Assembly (NCBI RefSeq): GCF_047785965.1
Contig: NZ_JBLOBF010000001.1
Coordinates: 301,018-365,017 of the forward strand
Reading direction: 5' to 3'
DNA from: Caldisericum exile_A
GTDB taxonomy: Bacteria; Caldisericota; Caldisericia; Caldisericales; Caldisericaceae
DNA: 64,000 nucleotides
The notes below the pieces were generated by a model. That model made no database searches. It saw only the letters and a program-made list of their open reading frames with translations, and was not told where the DNA came from. The position numbers and the translations under genes were made by a program. Below are positions 9,725 through 17,279 of the stretch, one piece after another; positions within the stretch are counted from its first letter, which is position 1; each line of letters opens with the position of its first letter.

Positions 9725-10568
9725 ATTTTACCTCTCTTTCTAAAACTATTTTCGCTGAAAGCTCTGCAAGATGTCTCATACGCGCAATCATATTTTGTCG
9801 TTCGGAAGCACTTATAACTCCCCGCGCATCAAGTAAATTAAAAGCATGCGAACATTTCAAAAGATACATATAGCCAGGTGTTAAAATACCTTTTTCTAAT
9901 ATCCTTGCAGCCTCTTTCTCATACTCTTCAAAAAGTTCAAATAGTAAATTTGGATCGCTTTCATCAAAAGAATAAATACATTCCTCTCTTTCTTCCTGTT
10001 TTCTCAAATCTCCATAAGTTGTAGTTTCGTTCCATTGAATTTCAAAAACATTATCTTTATCCTGTAAAAACATTGCGAGTCGCTCAAGACCATAGGTAAT
10101 TTCAACTGATACTGGATCAAGAGCTACACCTGCTGCAATTTGAAAGTAAGTGAATTGTGTTATTTCAAGGCCATCGAGTCTTACCTCCCAGCCAACTCCT
10201 TGAGCGCCAAGAACCGCTGTCTCCCAATTATCTTCTATGAATTTTATTTCATGCTTTGCAAGTTTTAAACCAAGATGCTTTAAACTTTCAAGATAAATAT
10301 CTTTTATGTTTTCTATTGGTGGCTTTATAATGACTTGAAATTGATGATGCATGTAAAGTCTATTTGGATTCTCTCCATAGCGTCCATCAGCAGGTCGCCT
10401 TGATGGCTGAACGTATGCAACTTTCCATGGTTTTTTACCCAAAACTTTTAGAAACGTATAAGGACTCAGGGTTCCAGCTCCGACTTCCTGATCGAAGGGT
10501 GGTAAAATTATACATCCTTGCTTTTGCCAGAAATGCTCTAATTTAAAAATTAACTCCTGAAAGTACAT
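9705..10568 (-). CDS. glyQ: Glycine--tRNA ligase, alpha subunit
   Basis: A 287-residue class II synthetase catalytic subunit that forms glycyl-adenylate. Class II motifs are visible: EHFWQKQGCIILPPFD, GAGTLSPYTFLKVLG, VQPSRRPADGRYGENPNR and the FIEDNWE / LGAQGVGWEVRLDG block. The ATG at 10568 follows a GCGAGGTGAT ribosome site that overlaps the recO stop. It lies 3 nt after recO and overlaps glyS. Confidence 0.96.
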   Translation of the reverse strand: MYFQELIFKLEHFWQKQGCIILPPFDQEVGAGTLSPYTFLKVLGKKPWKVAYVQPSRRPADGRYGENPNRLYMHHQFQVIIKPPIENIKDIYLESLKHLGLKLAKHEIKFIEDNWETAVLGAQGVGWEVRLDGLEITQFTYFQIAAGVALDPVSVEITYGLERLAMFLQDKDNVFEIQWNETTTYGDLRKQEEREECIYSFDESDPNLLFELFEEYEKEAARILEKGILTPGYMYLLKCSHAFNLLDARGVISASERQNMIARMRHLAELSAKIVLEREVKYEGLSL

Positions 10569-10571
10569 ATA

Positions 10572-11315
10572 TCACCTCGCATACAAAGTCTTTATATTCT
10601 CTATATTCTCTATATTCTCTACATTCTCTATACTCTCTAAAAATTTTTTGTAATCGTCAAGTTCAAACTTTTGAATTATATAGTAATTAAGCAAGTCTAT
10701 TATACCTTTACTTTTGGAAAGTTTTATCAATTCGGGATGATCCATTTTATTTAGATATAATGCTTCTTCATATAACGTTTTATCTACAGGGAAGCCTGAA
10801 ATTTCATTAAATCCGTTATTTTCAATGGAGAAGTAAATAGCTTTTGGTTGTTTTTTTGGAAAATTGATTGGGCTTCCAAGAAGTCTGAGAAGATGAAACA
10901 TATAGTAGATTAGCGCTAGTTGCGAATATTCTTGATCAATCAAATTCAAAAATTGAAGGGTTTCTATTGTCAATTCTAAGACTTTTAAGTTTTCCTCTTC
11001 ATAAGGAAGTAAAAGAATTAGAAGCTCTTGCAGATACAAAAGGATAAGCATCTTAGGAAATTCCTCTTTTGTATTTCTAAAATCGTTTAACATCTCAATT
11101 TCTGTTGCAATATATGTATTTCCCTTTTTGTATAACTGCAATTTTTCGTATACAAATGAACCAGTATACCCAGAACGTTTTGATGCTGAGCTTCTTACTG
11201 AGCGAAATTTTACAATGATCTTACCAAGCCTATCAGTAAGTATTACAACATACCTATCGGAATCTTTAGAAGGAAATGCAGTGATTGTAAGTCCGTAAAC
11301 GTTTATGTAACCCAT
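10572..11315 (-). CDS. recO: DNA repair protein RecO
   Basis: A 247-residue mediator of RecF-pathway recombination that loads RecA onto SSB-coated DNA together with RecR. The N-terminal OB fold (MGYINVYGLTITAFPSKDSDR) matches the family; the helical C-terminal domain lacks an obvious zinc cysteine cluster. Sequence conservation is low, so position before glyQS is part of the evidence. The last ~15 codons lie in a 9-bp tandem repeat giving repeated ENI tripeptides. Its ATG shares one base with the deoC stop (TAATG). Confidence 0.85.
   Translation of the reverse strand: MGYINVYGLTITAFPSKDSDRYVVILTDRLGKIIVKFRSVRSSASKRSGYTGSFVYEKLQLYKKGNTYIATEIEMLNDFRNTKEEFPKMLILLYLQELLILLLPYEEENLKVLELTIETLQFLNLIDQEYSQLALIYYMFHLLRLLGSPINFPKKQPKAIYFSIENNGFNEISGFPVDKTLYEEALYLNKMDHPELIKLSKSKGIIDLLNYYIIQKFELDDYKKFLESIENVENIENIENIKTLYAR
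10593..10637 (-). repeat. 9-bp tandem repeat inside the 3' end of recO
   Basis: Five consecutive 9-bp units (tatattctc with single changes in units four and five) on the plus strand, read on the minus strand as Glu-Asn-Ile/Val/Ser tripeptides at the RecO C-terminus. Unit length is a multiple of three, so copy-number change would keep the frame. Confidence 0.9.
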
Positions 11316-11971
11316 TAAGAGACTATTTCAACACTCTTGCTTGCACCTATTCTTGTTGCACCAGCCTTAACCATTTTTACCGCTGTTTCGTAATCTCTAA
11401 TACCCCCCGATGCTTTAACCCCAATATAACTTGGAACTACAGACCTTATAAGTTGTATATCCTCAACAGTTGCTCCAGCTGTGCTAAATCCTGTTGAGGT
11501 TTTTACAAAATTCGCACCTGCAGATACAGAAAGTGTTGAAGCAATAATTTTCTCTTCCTGAGTAAGAAGACATGTTTCAATTATTACTTTTACAATCCTA
11601 TTAGAGGCCGCCTTGACTACTTCTCGTATATCATTTTCAACTTTTGCATATTCTTTTGCTTTTAAAAGACCAATGTGAATTACCATATCTATTTCATCTG
11701 CGCCATCTTTTATTGCTTTTTCAGTTTCTGCTACCTTTGCGTATGTTGAAGAAGCACCAAGAGGAAACCCGACTACTGAAGCAATCTTTATACTACTCCC
11801 ACTTAAAAAACTCTTTACTAATTCTACATACGAAGAATTAACGCAAACTGCAAAGAAGTTGTTTTCAATTGCTTCCTTGCATAACTTTTCAATATCCTTT
11901 GGAGTTGCATCAGGTTTCAAAAGCGTGTGGTCAATAATACTGCGTAAATAATCTTTTGAAATTTCTTCCAT
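11315..11971 (-). CDS. deoC: Deoxyribose-phosphate aldolase
   Basis: A 218-residue class I aldolase that converts 2-deoxyribose 5-phosphate to glyceraldehyde 3-phosphate and acetaldehyde in nucleoside catabolism. The Schiff-base lysine motif ANFVKTSTGFST is present, plus DEIDMVIHIG and GVKASGGIRDYETA. A GTG at 11980 is also in frame, but it lies inside the AGAGGTGAT ribosome site, so the ATG at 11971 is the start. It is the first gene of the deoC-to-rpoD operon. Confidence 0.95.
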   Translation of the reverse strand: MEEISKDYLRSIIDHTLLKPDATPKDIEKLCKEAIENNFFAVCVNSSYVELVKSFLSGSSIKIASVVGFPLGASSTYAKVAETEKAIKDGADEIDMVIHIGLLKAKEYAKVENDIREVVKAASNRIVKVIIETCLLTQEEKIIASTLSVSAGANFVKTSTGFSTAGATVEDIQLIRSVVPSYIGVKASGGIRDYETAVKMVKAGATRIGASKSVEIVS

Positions 11972-11989
11972 ATTTATCACCTCTTCAAT

Positions 11990-12017
11990 ATTTTATAAAT
12001 TTGTTACTTTTAATCAA
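11990..12017 (-). promoter_or_regulatory. Putative promoter of the deoC-rpoD operon
   Basis: Minus-strand -35 TTGATT (12012-12017), 16-bp spacer, -10 TAAAAT (11990-11995). A leader of about 12-15 nt would carry the AGAGGTGAT ribosome site. It is divergent from the dnaX promoter. Confidence 0.55.
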
Positions 12018-12040
12018 GGATAATTTAGTGATAATTTAGT

Positions 12041-12068
12041 TTGAAAACCGTAATTTTAATGTTATAAT
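12041..12068 (+). promoter_or_regulatory. Putative dnaX promoter (leaderless)
   Basis: TTGAAA (12041-12046), 16-bp spacer, consensus TATAAT (12063-12068). Only 6 nt separate the -10 box from the dnaX ATG at 12075, so transcription should begin at or within a base or two of the start codon. No Shine-Dalgarno is present. Confidence 0.7.
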
Positions 12069-12074
12069 GTTAAT

Positions 12075-13664
12075 ATGGATTACATTGCGCTTTATAGGAA
12101 ATATAGACCTCAGACATTTGATGAAGTAGTAGAACAAAATTCTGTTGTAAAAGTTCTAAAAGCTGAATTAAAGCAAAAGAAAATATCGCATGCCTATCTC
12201 TTTGCAGGGCCGAAAGGCTCTGGTAAGACTACTATTGCAAGGATTTTTGCAAAGGGACTCAATTGCGTGAATGGTCCAACTGACACACCGTGTCTTAAAT
12301 GTGATAACTGTGTTTCAATTGCAAACGGAACAAGCCTTGATGTCATTGAAATAGATGCTGCTTCAAATAGAGGAATTGACGAGATTAGAAGTCTTAAAGA
12401 ACACGTACAGTATGTTCCGGTAAGCTCAAAATACAAAGTGTATATAATCGACGAAGCACATATGCTTACTCCGCAAGCATTTAATGCTCTATTAAAAACA
12501 CTCGAAGAACCTCCACAAAATGTAGTATTCATCCTTGCAACAACCGAAGCTGATAAAATCCCTCCAACAATTATCTCAAGATGTGAAAGGTTATATTTTA
12601 AACCTATAAGTATTCAAGGTTTAAGTAATAAAATAAAGGAAATAACAAAATTAGAAGGAGCACAAATAAGTGATGCGGCAGCAGAGCTAATTGCAAGAGT
12701 TTCATCCGGATCTTTAAGAAATGCTCTGAGTTTACTTGAACAAGTAATAACAGTTTCTGATCTAATTGATGAAAGCACTGTAAGGAATCTTCTTGACATA
12801 CCTGATGAGAAATTTATTCTCAACTTTTCAAGCGCGCTAATTCAGGGTAAAGTTGATTCAATTTTTGAAGGAATTCGCCAAATTGAAGTAAACGGAAAAG
12901 ACCCCAAAACATTCATAAATGAGCTAAGCGAGTTTTTTGAAGATTTACTGATTATGAAGCTAGGAAATAGCGAAAGTATCGAATATAAAAGAGATGCAGC
13001 TATTGTCTCTGAAATGAAAGAACTACTAAAATTTACATCTTTGAAAAAACTTATTGAAATTTCGAAAATCCTCTTAGATATTTCTAACAAAGTAAAATTT
13101 TATAAGGATGTTTACTTTGCAATGCTCATTGACTTCCTTGATAATTTAGGAATTTTGGAAGAAACTTTAGAAATAAAGCAAAAAATAGAATCAAAAGCTG
13201 TAATAGAATCTACTGTGGAAGAAAATATTAGTGAGAATTTGTTAGTTCAAAAAAAGGAATTAGTTAAAGAAGAACCGACCATAATAGAACAGAATCTCGA
13301 TATTGAACGAATAAAATTACTGTGGGAAACAATCGTTAATGAGGTAAAACAAAGAAATATTCCTGCTGGAACTTTGCTATCAAAAGCAACTCCCGTTTCA
13401 GTAAAAGACGGAATAATAGAAATACTGCCTGATAAACCATTTGCTTTGAATGTTCTAAAGACAAGGGAAAACATTGAAATTTTAGAAGAGATTCTAAAGA
13501 AAATTACTGGTAAGACTTTTAAAGTAACTTACCTTGAGCCAAAAATAGAACCAAAAATAACAAAAGAGGAAAAAATTAAAGAAATTGAGAACAAAAAAGA
13601 AATAAAAGAAATATTAGAACTTTTTGAAGGGACAATAGTAGATATTAAGGAGGACAAAAAATGA
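12075..13664 (+). CDS. dnaX: DNA polymerase III subunit gamma/tau
   Basis: A 529-residue clamp-loader ATPase. The N-terminus YRKYRPQTFDEVVEQ, Walker A GPKGSGKT, a four-Cys zinc module (CVNGPTDTPCLKCDNC), Walker B VYIIDEAHML, and the SRC sensor (IISRCERL) are all present. The Lys/Glu-rich tail after about residue 390 corresponds to the tau-specific part. It overlaps ybaB by 4 bp (ATGA). The start codon lies 6 nt after a TATAAT box, so the mRNA is probably leaderless. It heads the dnaX-ybaB-recR group found in many bacteria. Confidence 0.95.
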   Translation: MDYIALYRKYRPQTFDEVVEQNSVVKVLKAELKQKKISHAYLFAGPKGSGKTTIARIFAKGLNCVNGPTDTPCLKCDNCVSIANGTSLDVIEIDAASNRGIDEIRSLKEHVQYVPVSSKYKVYIIDEAHMLTPQAFNALLKTLEEPPQNVVFILATTEADKIPPTIISRCERLYFKPISIQGLSNKIKEITKLEGAQISDAAAELIARVSSGSLRNALSLLEQVITVSDLIDESTVRNLLDIPDEKFILNFSSALIQGKVDSIFEGIRQIEVNGKDPKTFINELSEFFEDLLIMKLGNSESIEYKRDAAIVSEMKELLKFTSLKKLIEISKILLDISNKVKFYKDVYFAMLIDFLDNLGILEETLEIKQKIESKAVIESTVEENISENLLVQKKELVKEEPTIIEQNLDIERIKLLWETIVNEVKQRNIPAGTLLSKATPVSVKDGIIEILPDKPFALNVLKTRENIEILEEILKKITGKTFKVTYLEPKIEPKITKEEKIKEIENKKEIKEILELFEGTIVDIKEDKK

Positions 13665-13963
13665 GAAATTTTAATGAAATTTTAAGACAAGCACAAGAAC
13701 TACAGAAAAAACTTGAACAAATAAATGCAGAACTTGAACAAATGGAAATTGAAGCAACTGCACAGAATATGGTTAAAGCTAAAGTTAATGGAAAGTTAGA
13801 GGTTATTTCTATTGAAATTTTACAAGAAAACTTCACAGATTTAGATAAAGAAATGCTCGAAGACCTCATAGTAGTTGTTATAAAAGATGCACAGAACAAA
13901 GCAAAATTAATTGCGCAGGAGAAGTTTGCTTCTTTAGGTGCATTGGGGGGGGTTGTTACCTAA
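13661..13963 (+). CDS. ybaB: YbaB/EbfC family nucleoid-associated protein
   Basis: A 100-residue DNA-binding dimer: coiled-coil helix with repeated QELQKKLEQINAELEQME, then the beta core (VKAKVNGKLEVISIEI) and a second helix. The ATG has a strong AAGGAGG site inside the dnaX end. Six codons before the stop is a run of eight G (13945-13952), unusual for this AT-rich genome. With seven G the protein would end in LGGLLPNFPNGIN, closer to the usual family tail, and its stop (13983-13985) would overlap the recR start. The C-terminus given here may therefore be wrong by one base. Confidence 0.9.
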   Translation: MRNFNEILRQAQELQKKLEQINAELEQMEIEATAQNMVKAKVNGKLEVISIEILQENFTDLDKEMLEDLIVVVIKDAQNKAKLIAQEKFASLGALGGVVT

Positions 13964-13971
13964 TTTTCCAA

Positions 13972-14580
13972 ATGGAATCAACTAATAGTAAACTAAAATC
14001 TCTGATTGAAGAAATTGAAAAATTGCCTTCTATCGGACCTAAAACAGCCGAAAGAATAGCCCTTTATCTATTATCTCAAGACGAACAGGAAATAAAAAAG
14101 TTTATAGAAACCATAAACGATGCAAGAGCCAACTTGCATTTGTGTCCCATCTGTTTTAACCTTACAGACAAGGAAATTTGCGAGATATGTAGTGATGAAT
14201 CGAGGGAAAAGTCTGTAATTTGCGTCGTCGAGGAAGTAAGTGATTTGCTTGCAATTGAAAAAACTGGCTCTTATAAGGGAGTTTATCATGTACTTCATGG
14301 AGATATTGATCCAATAAACCATAGAGGTCCCGAACAAATAAAGTTAAAAGAACTGCTTGATAGAATAAAAAGTACAGAAATTAAAGAAATTATTCTTGCG
14401 ACAAATCCTGATTTCAGTGGTGATATGACTGCAACATATATTGCAAAACTTATCAATTCTATTAAAATGAATATTAGAATTACTCGGATTGCAGTTGGTT
14501 TACCGAAAGAAGCAGAAATAGGACTTGCAGATACTTTAACACTTTCAATGGCAATTAAAGAAAGAAAGGAATACAAATAA
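13972..14580 (+). CDS. recR: Recombination protein RecR
   Basis: A 202-residue partner of RecO/RecF. The helix-hairpin-helix (LPSIGPKTAERIALYLL), the zinc finger (CPICFNLTDKEICEIC), and the Toprim region (VICVVEEVSDLLAIEKTG, TNPDFSGDMTATYIAKL) are in the usual order and length. No Shine-Dalgarno precedes the ATG, which suggests translational coupling to ybaB. Confidence 0.95.
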   Translation: MESTNSKLKSLIEEIEKLPSIGPKTAERIALYLLSQDEQEIKKFIETINDARANLHLCPICFNLTDKEICEICSDESREKSVICVVEEVSDLLAIEKTGSYKGVYHVLHGDIDPINHRGPEQIKLKELLDRIKSTEIKEIILATNPDFSGDMTATYIAKLINSIKMNIRITRIAVGLPKEAEIGLADTLTLSMAIKERKEYK

Positions 14581-14596
14581 AGTTTAGGAGGTTCAA

Positions 14597-15877
14597 ATGA
14601 GTGAAATTGTTTTTGTGAAAGCAAGAGAAATTTTAGACTCAAGAGGAAACCCTACAGTTGAAACTGAAATCGTGCTTGAAAGTGGCGCTGTAGGAGTTGC
14701 AGCAGTACCATCTGGAAAATCAACAGGAAAATTTGAAGCAATTGAACTAAGAGATGGTGATAAGTCAAGGTTCAACGGCAAAGGTGTTCTGAATGCAGTA
14801 AAAAATGTGAATGAAATTATAGCCGAAAACATAATTGGTATGGAAGCATCAGATCAGTATCTTATCGATAAAACCATGATCGAGTTAGATGGTACACCAA
14901 ATAAAGGCAAACTTGGAGCTAATGCAATCTTAAGCGTATCTCTTGCAGTTGCAAGAGCACAGGCAAATGAACTTGGTGTATCATTGTACCAATATTTAGG
15001 TGGAATAAATGCGAATCTTCTGCCCGTCCCACAATTGAACATTTTAAACGGTGGAGCTCATGCAGATTCTGGGCTTGATATACAGGAATTTCTTATTTTA
15101 CCTGCCAATTTTACTTCATTTAAAGAAGCGATAAGAGCAGGTGCAGAAGTTTATAGAAGCCTCGAAAAAATTCTTAAAGAGAAAGGCTACTCTGTTGGAA
15201 TTGGAGATGAAGGTGGTTTTGCCCCTAAGGTTAAAAATACAGAGGAAGCATTGAGCTTAATAGTTGAAGCAATAACTAATGCAAACTACATAGCAGGAAA
15301 AGATATTTTTCTTGGTATTGATGCGGCTTCTTCCGAATTCTTCAAAGATGGATATTATCACTTTGAAGGTGCAAAATTAACCTCAAAAGAAATGGTAGAT
15401 TTTTACGAAAGTCTTTTGAGCAAATTTCCAATAATTTCTATTGAAGATGGACTTGCCGAAGAAGACTGGGAAGGCTGGGTAGAGCTTACAAATAGGCTTG
15501 GTAAAAAGATACAGATTATAGGTGACGACTTGTATGTTACAAATATAGAAAGATTTTCCAAAGGCGTTGAAATAAGTGCTAGTAATTCTATTCTTATTAA
15601 ATTAAATCAAATTGGAACCCTTTCTGAGACGTTAAAAGTTATCCAGTTTGCAAAATTCAACGGATTTAATGCAATTGTATCTCATAGGTCAGGGGAGACG
15701 TCTGATGCTTTTATCTCACATCTTGTTGTGGGTATGAATACTGGACAGATTAAAAGTGGTGCACCCGCAAGAATAGAAAGAGTAGAAAAGTATAACGAAC
15801 TAATTAGAATCGAGGAAGAATTAGGTGAAGCTGCTCAATTTGCAGGATTAGGAGTTTTCAAGAAATTCCTAAAGTAA
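14597..15877 (+). CDS. eno: Enolase
   Basis: A 426-residue glycolytic enzyme converting 2-phosphoglycerate to PEP. Recognised by AREILDSRGNPTVE, GANAILSVSLAVARA, GDEGGFAPK, SIEDGLAEEDWEGW, GDDLYVTN, ILIKLNQIGT and VSHRSGETSD, which include the catalytic Glu, Lys and metal ligands. The ribosome site is TAGGAGGTTCAA. It is 16 nt after recR and 1 nt before mutM. With PPDK it could interconvert triose phosphates and pyruvate. Confidence 0.97.
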   Translation: MSEIVFVKAREILDSRGNPTVETEIVLESGAVGVAAVPSGKSTGKFEAIELRDGDKSRFNGKGVLNAVKNVNEIIAENIIGMEASDQYLIDKTMIELDGTPNKGKLGANAILSVSLAVARAQANELGVSLYQYLGGINANLLPVPQLNILNGGAHADSGLDIQEFLILPANFTSFKEAIRAGAEVYRSLEKILKEKGYSVGIGDEGGFAPKVKNTEEALSLIVEAITNANYIAGKDIFLGIDAASSEFFKDGYYHFEGAKLTSKEMVDFYESLLSKFPIISIEDGLAEEDWEGWVELTNRLGKKIQIIGDDLYVTNIERFSKGVEISASNSILIKLNQIGTLSETLKVIQFAKFNGFNAIVSHRSGETSDAFISHLVVGMNTGQIKSGAPARIERVEKYNELIRIEEELGEAAQFAGLGVFKKFLK

Positions 15878-15878
15878 T

Positions 15879-16697
15879 ATGCCAGAAATTATAGAAGTAA
15901 ATTTTTTAAAAGATGAAATTGCCTCTGCTTTTCTCGGAAAGAGAGTGGTAGAGGCAATTTTAAGAAATGAAAAGATTGCAAATATAAAGAAAAAAGAGTT
16001 TGAGAAAGAGCTAACCGGAGAATTACTTGAGGATGTAAAAAGACATGGAAAAATTTTGATTCTAAAATTTTCAAACGATAAGTATCTGCTTATTCATTTT
16101 CTTCTCACAGGCTATATGCGATTAATAGAAGAATCTGAAAAAGAGAAAACTCAGGCATATCTAAAGTTTGATGATGAAAGATCTCTCGGAATTTTCGGCA
16201 TTATGTCAAATGGCTTTATTCATTTTCACAAAGGAAAGAAAATAGAGGATTTAGAAGAGTTAAAAGAACTTGGAATAGACGTACTTGATGAAAAATTTAC
16301 AGTAGAAAAATTCAAAGAAATAGTGGAAGAAAATAAAAACAAAACCATAAAAGATATTCTTCTTGACCAAAGTATTATTGCAGGTCTTGGAAATGCTTAC
16401 TCGGACGAAATCCTTTTTGAATCAAAAATACACCCTAAAAGAAAGGCAAAAGATTTATCCTTCGCCGAAGTAGAAATTATCTATAAAAATATTTTTAAAA
16501 TTTTAGAAAAGTCAAAGAAGTTTGGTGGTGCAAGCGAATTGTCGTTCGTCCATCTTGATGGAACAAAAGGAGTTTTCCATAAACACTTTTCTGTCCACAA
16601 GAAAGAAGGAGAAAAGTGTCCAGTTTGTAGTACTCAAATAGAAACAATAAAAATTGGCGGAAGAACGTCTTACTTCTGTCCAAAATGTCAGAGGTAA
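15879..16697 (+). CDS. mutM: Formamidopyrimidine-DNA glycosylase (Fpg/MutM) family
   Basis: A 272-residue base-excision repair glycosylase/AP lyase for oxidised purines. The catalytic Pro2-Glu3 are kept (MPEIIEVN), but the usual MPELPEVE block is altered at several positions. The H2TH motif (DQSIIAGLGNAYSDEILF) and the C-terminal zinc finger (CPVC ... GGRTSYFCPKC), with its conserved Arg, are intact. No Shine-Dalgarno is seen, and it starts 1 nt after the eno stop, suggesting coupled translation. The N-terminal changes could place it in a less studied Fpg subgroup. Confidence 0.85.
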   Translation: MPEIIEVNFLKDEIASAFLGKRVVEAILRNEKIANIKKKEFEKELTGELLEDVKRHGKILILKFSNDKYLLIHFLLTGYMRLIEESEKEKTQAYLKFDDERSLGIFGIMSNGFIHFHKGKKIEDLEELKELGIDVLDEKFTVEKFKEIVEENKNKTIKDILLDQSIIAGLGNAYSDEILFESKIHPKRKAKDLSFAEVEIIYKNIFKILEKSKKFGGASELSFVHLDGTKGVFHKHFSVHKKEGEKCPVCSTQIETIKIGGRTSYFCPKCQR

Positions 16698-16700
16698 ATT

Positions 16701-17279
16701 ATGGATTCAATTGACAACAAGAAATTAATTGTCATTTTAATTTTGCTCGTGTTTATTGCTCTTGGAATAGGTATGTATATAGGAAAAACATACTTGGTAA
16801 GCAATAAAGAACAAACTCAAACTTTAGATATCCAAAACACTCAAGAACTTTCTCCACAAAAGATAAAAGTTTATGTTACAGGCGAAGTTAAACATCCGGA
16901 TGTATATGAACTCCAAGAAAATTCAATTATAAAAGATGCTATTACTCTTGCAGGTGGAGTAACTGAAAATGCAGACCTAATAGCTATTAATCTTGCAAAG
17001 AAACTTACAGATGGTGAAGAAGTAATAGTTCCAGCAAAAGAAAACTCAACAAGTAATTCAACTGTTTCGGCGTCAAATGCTAAAACTGGCAAAATAAATA
17101 TAAATAGTGCAACAAAGGAAGAATTGATGACATTACCAGGAATTGGGGAAGTAAAAGCCAATGCCATAATAGATTACAGAACAAAGAATGGTCCATTCAA
17201 AAGCATACATGATATTGTGAACGTTTCAGGAATTGGAGAGAAGACCTTCGAGAAAATTAAAGATCTAATTACCGTATAA
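16701..17279 (+). CDS. comEA: Competence protein ComEA (DNA receptor)
   Basis: 192 residues: an N-terminal membrane anchor (about 9-28), a SLBB-type segment (KVYVTGEVKHPDVYEL ... AGGVTEN), a Ser/Thr-rich linker, and a C-terminal double helix-hairpin-helix (INSATKEELMTLPGIGEVKA ... VSGIGEKTFEKI). The family binds incoming double-stranded DNA outside the membrane. It overlaps the comEC start by one base (TAATG). Confidence 0.93.
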   Translation: MDSIDNKKLIVILILLVFIALGIGMYIGKTYLVSNKEQTQTLDIQNTQELSPQKIKVYVTGEVKHPDVYELQENSIIKDAITLAGGVTENADLIAINLAKKLTDGEEVIVPAKENSTSNSTVSASNAKTGKININSATKEELMTLPGIGEVKANAIIDYRTKNGPFKSIHDIVNVSGIGEKTFEKIKDLITV

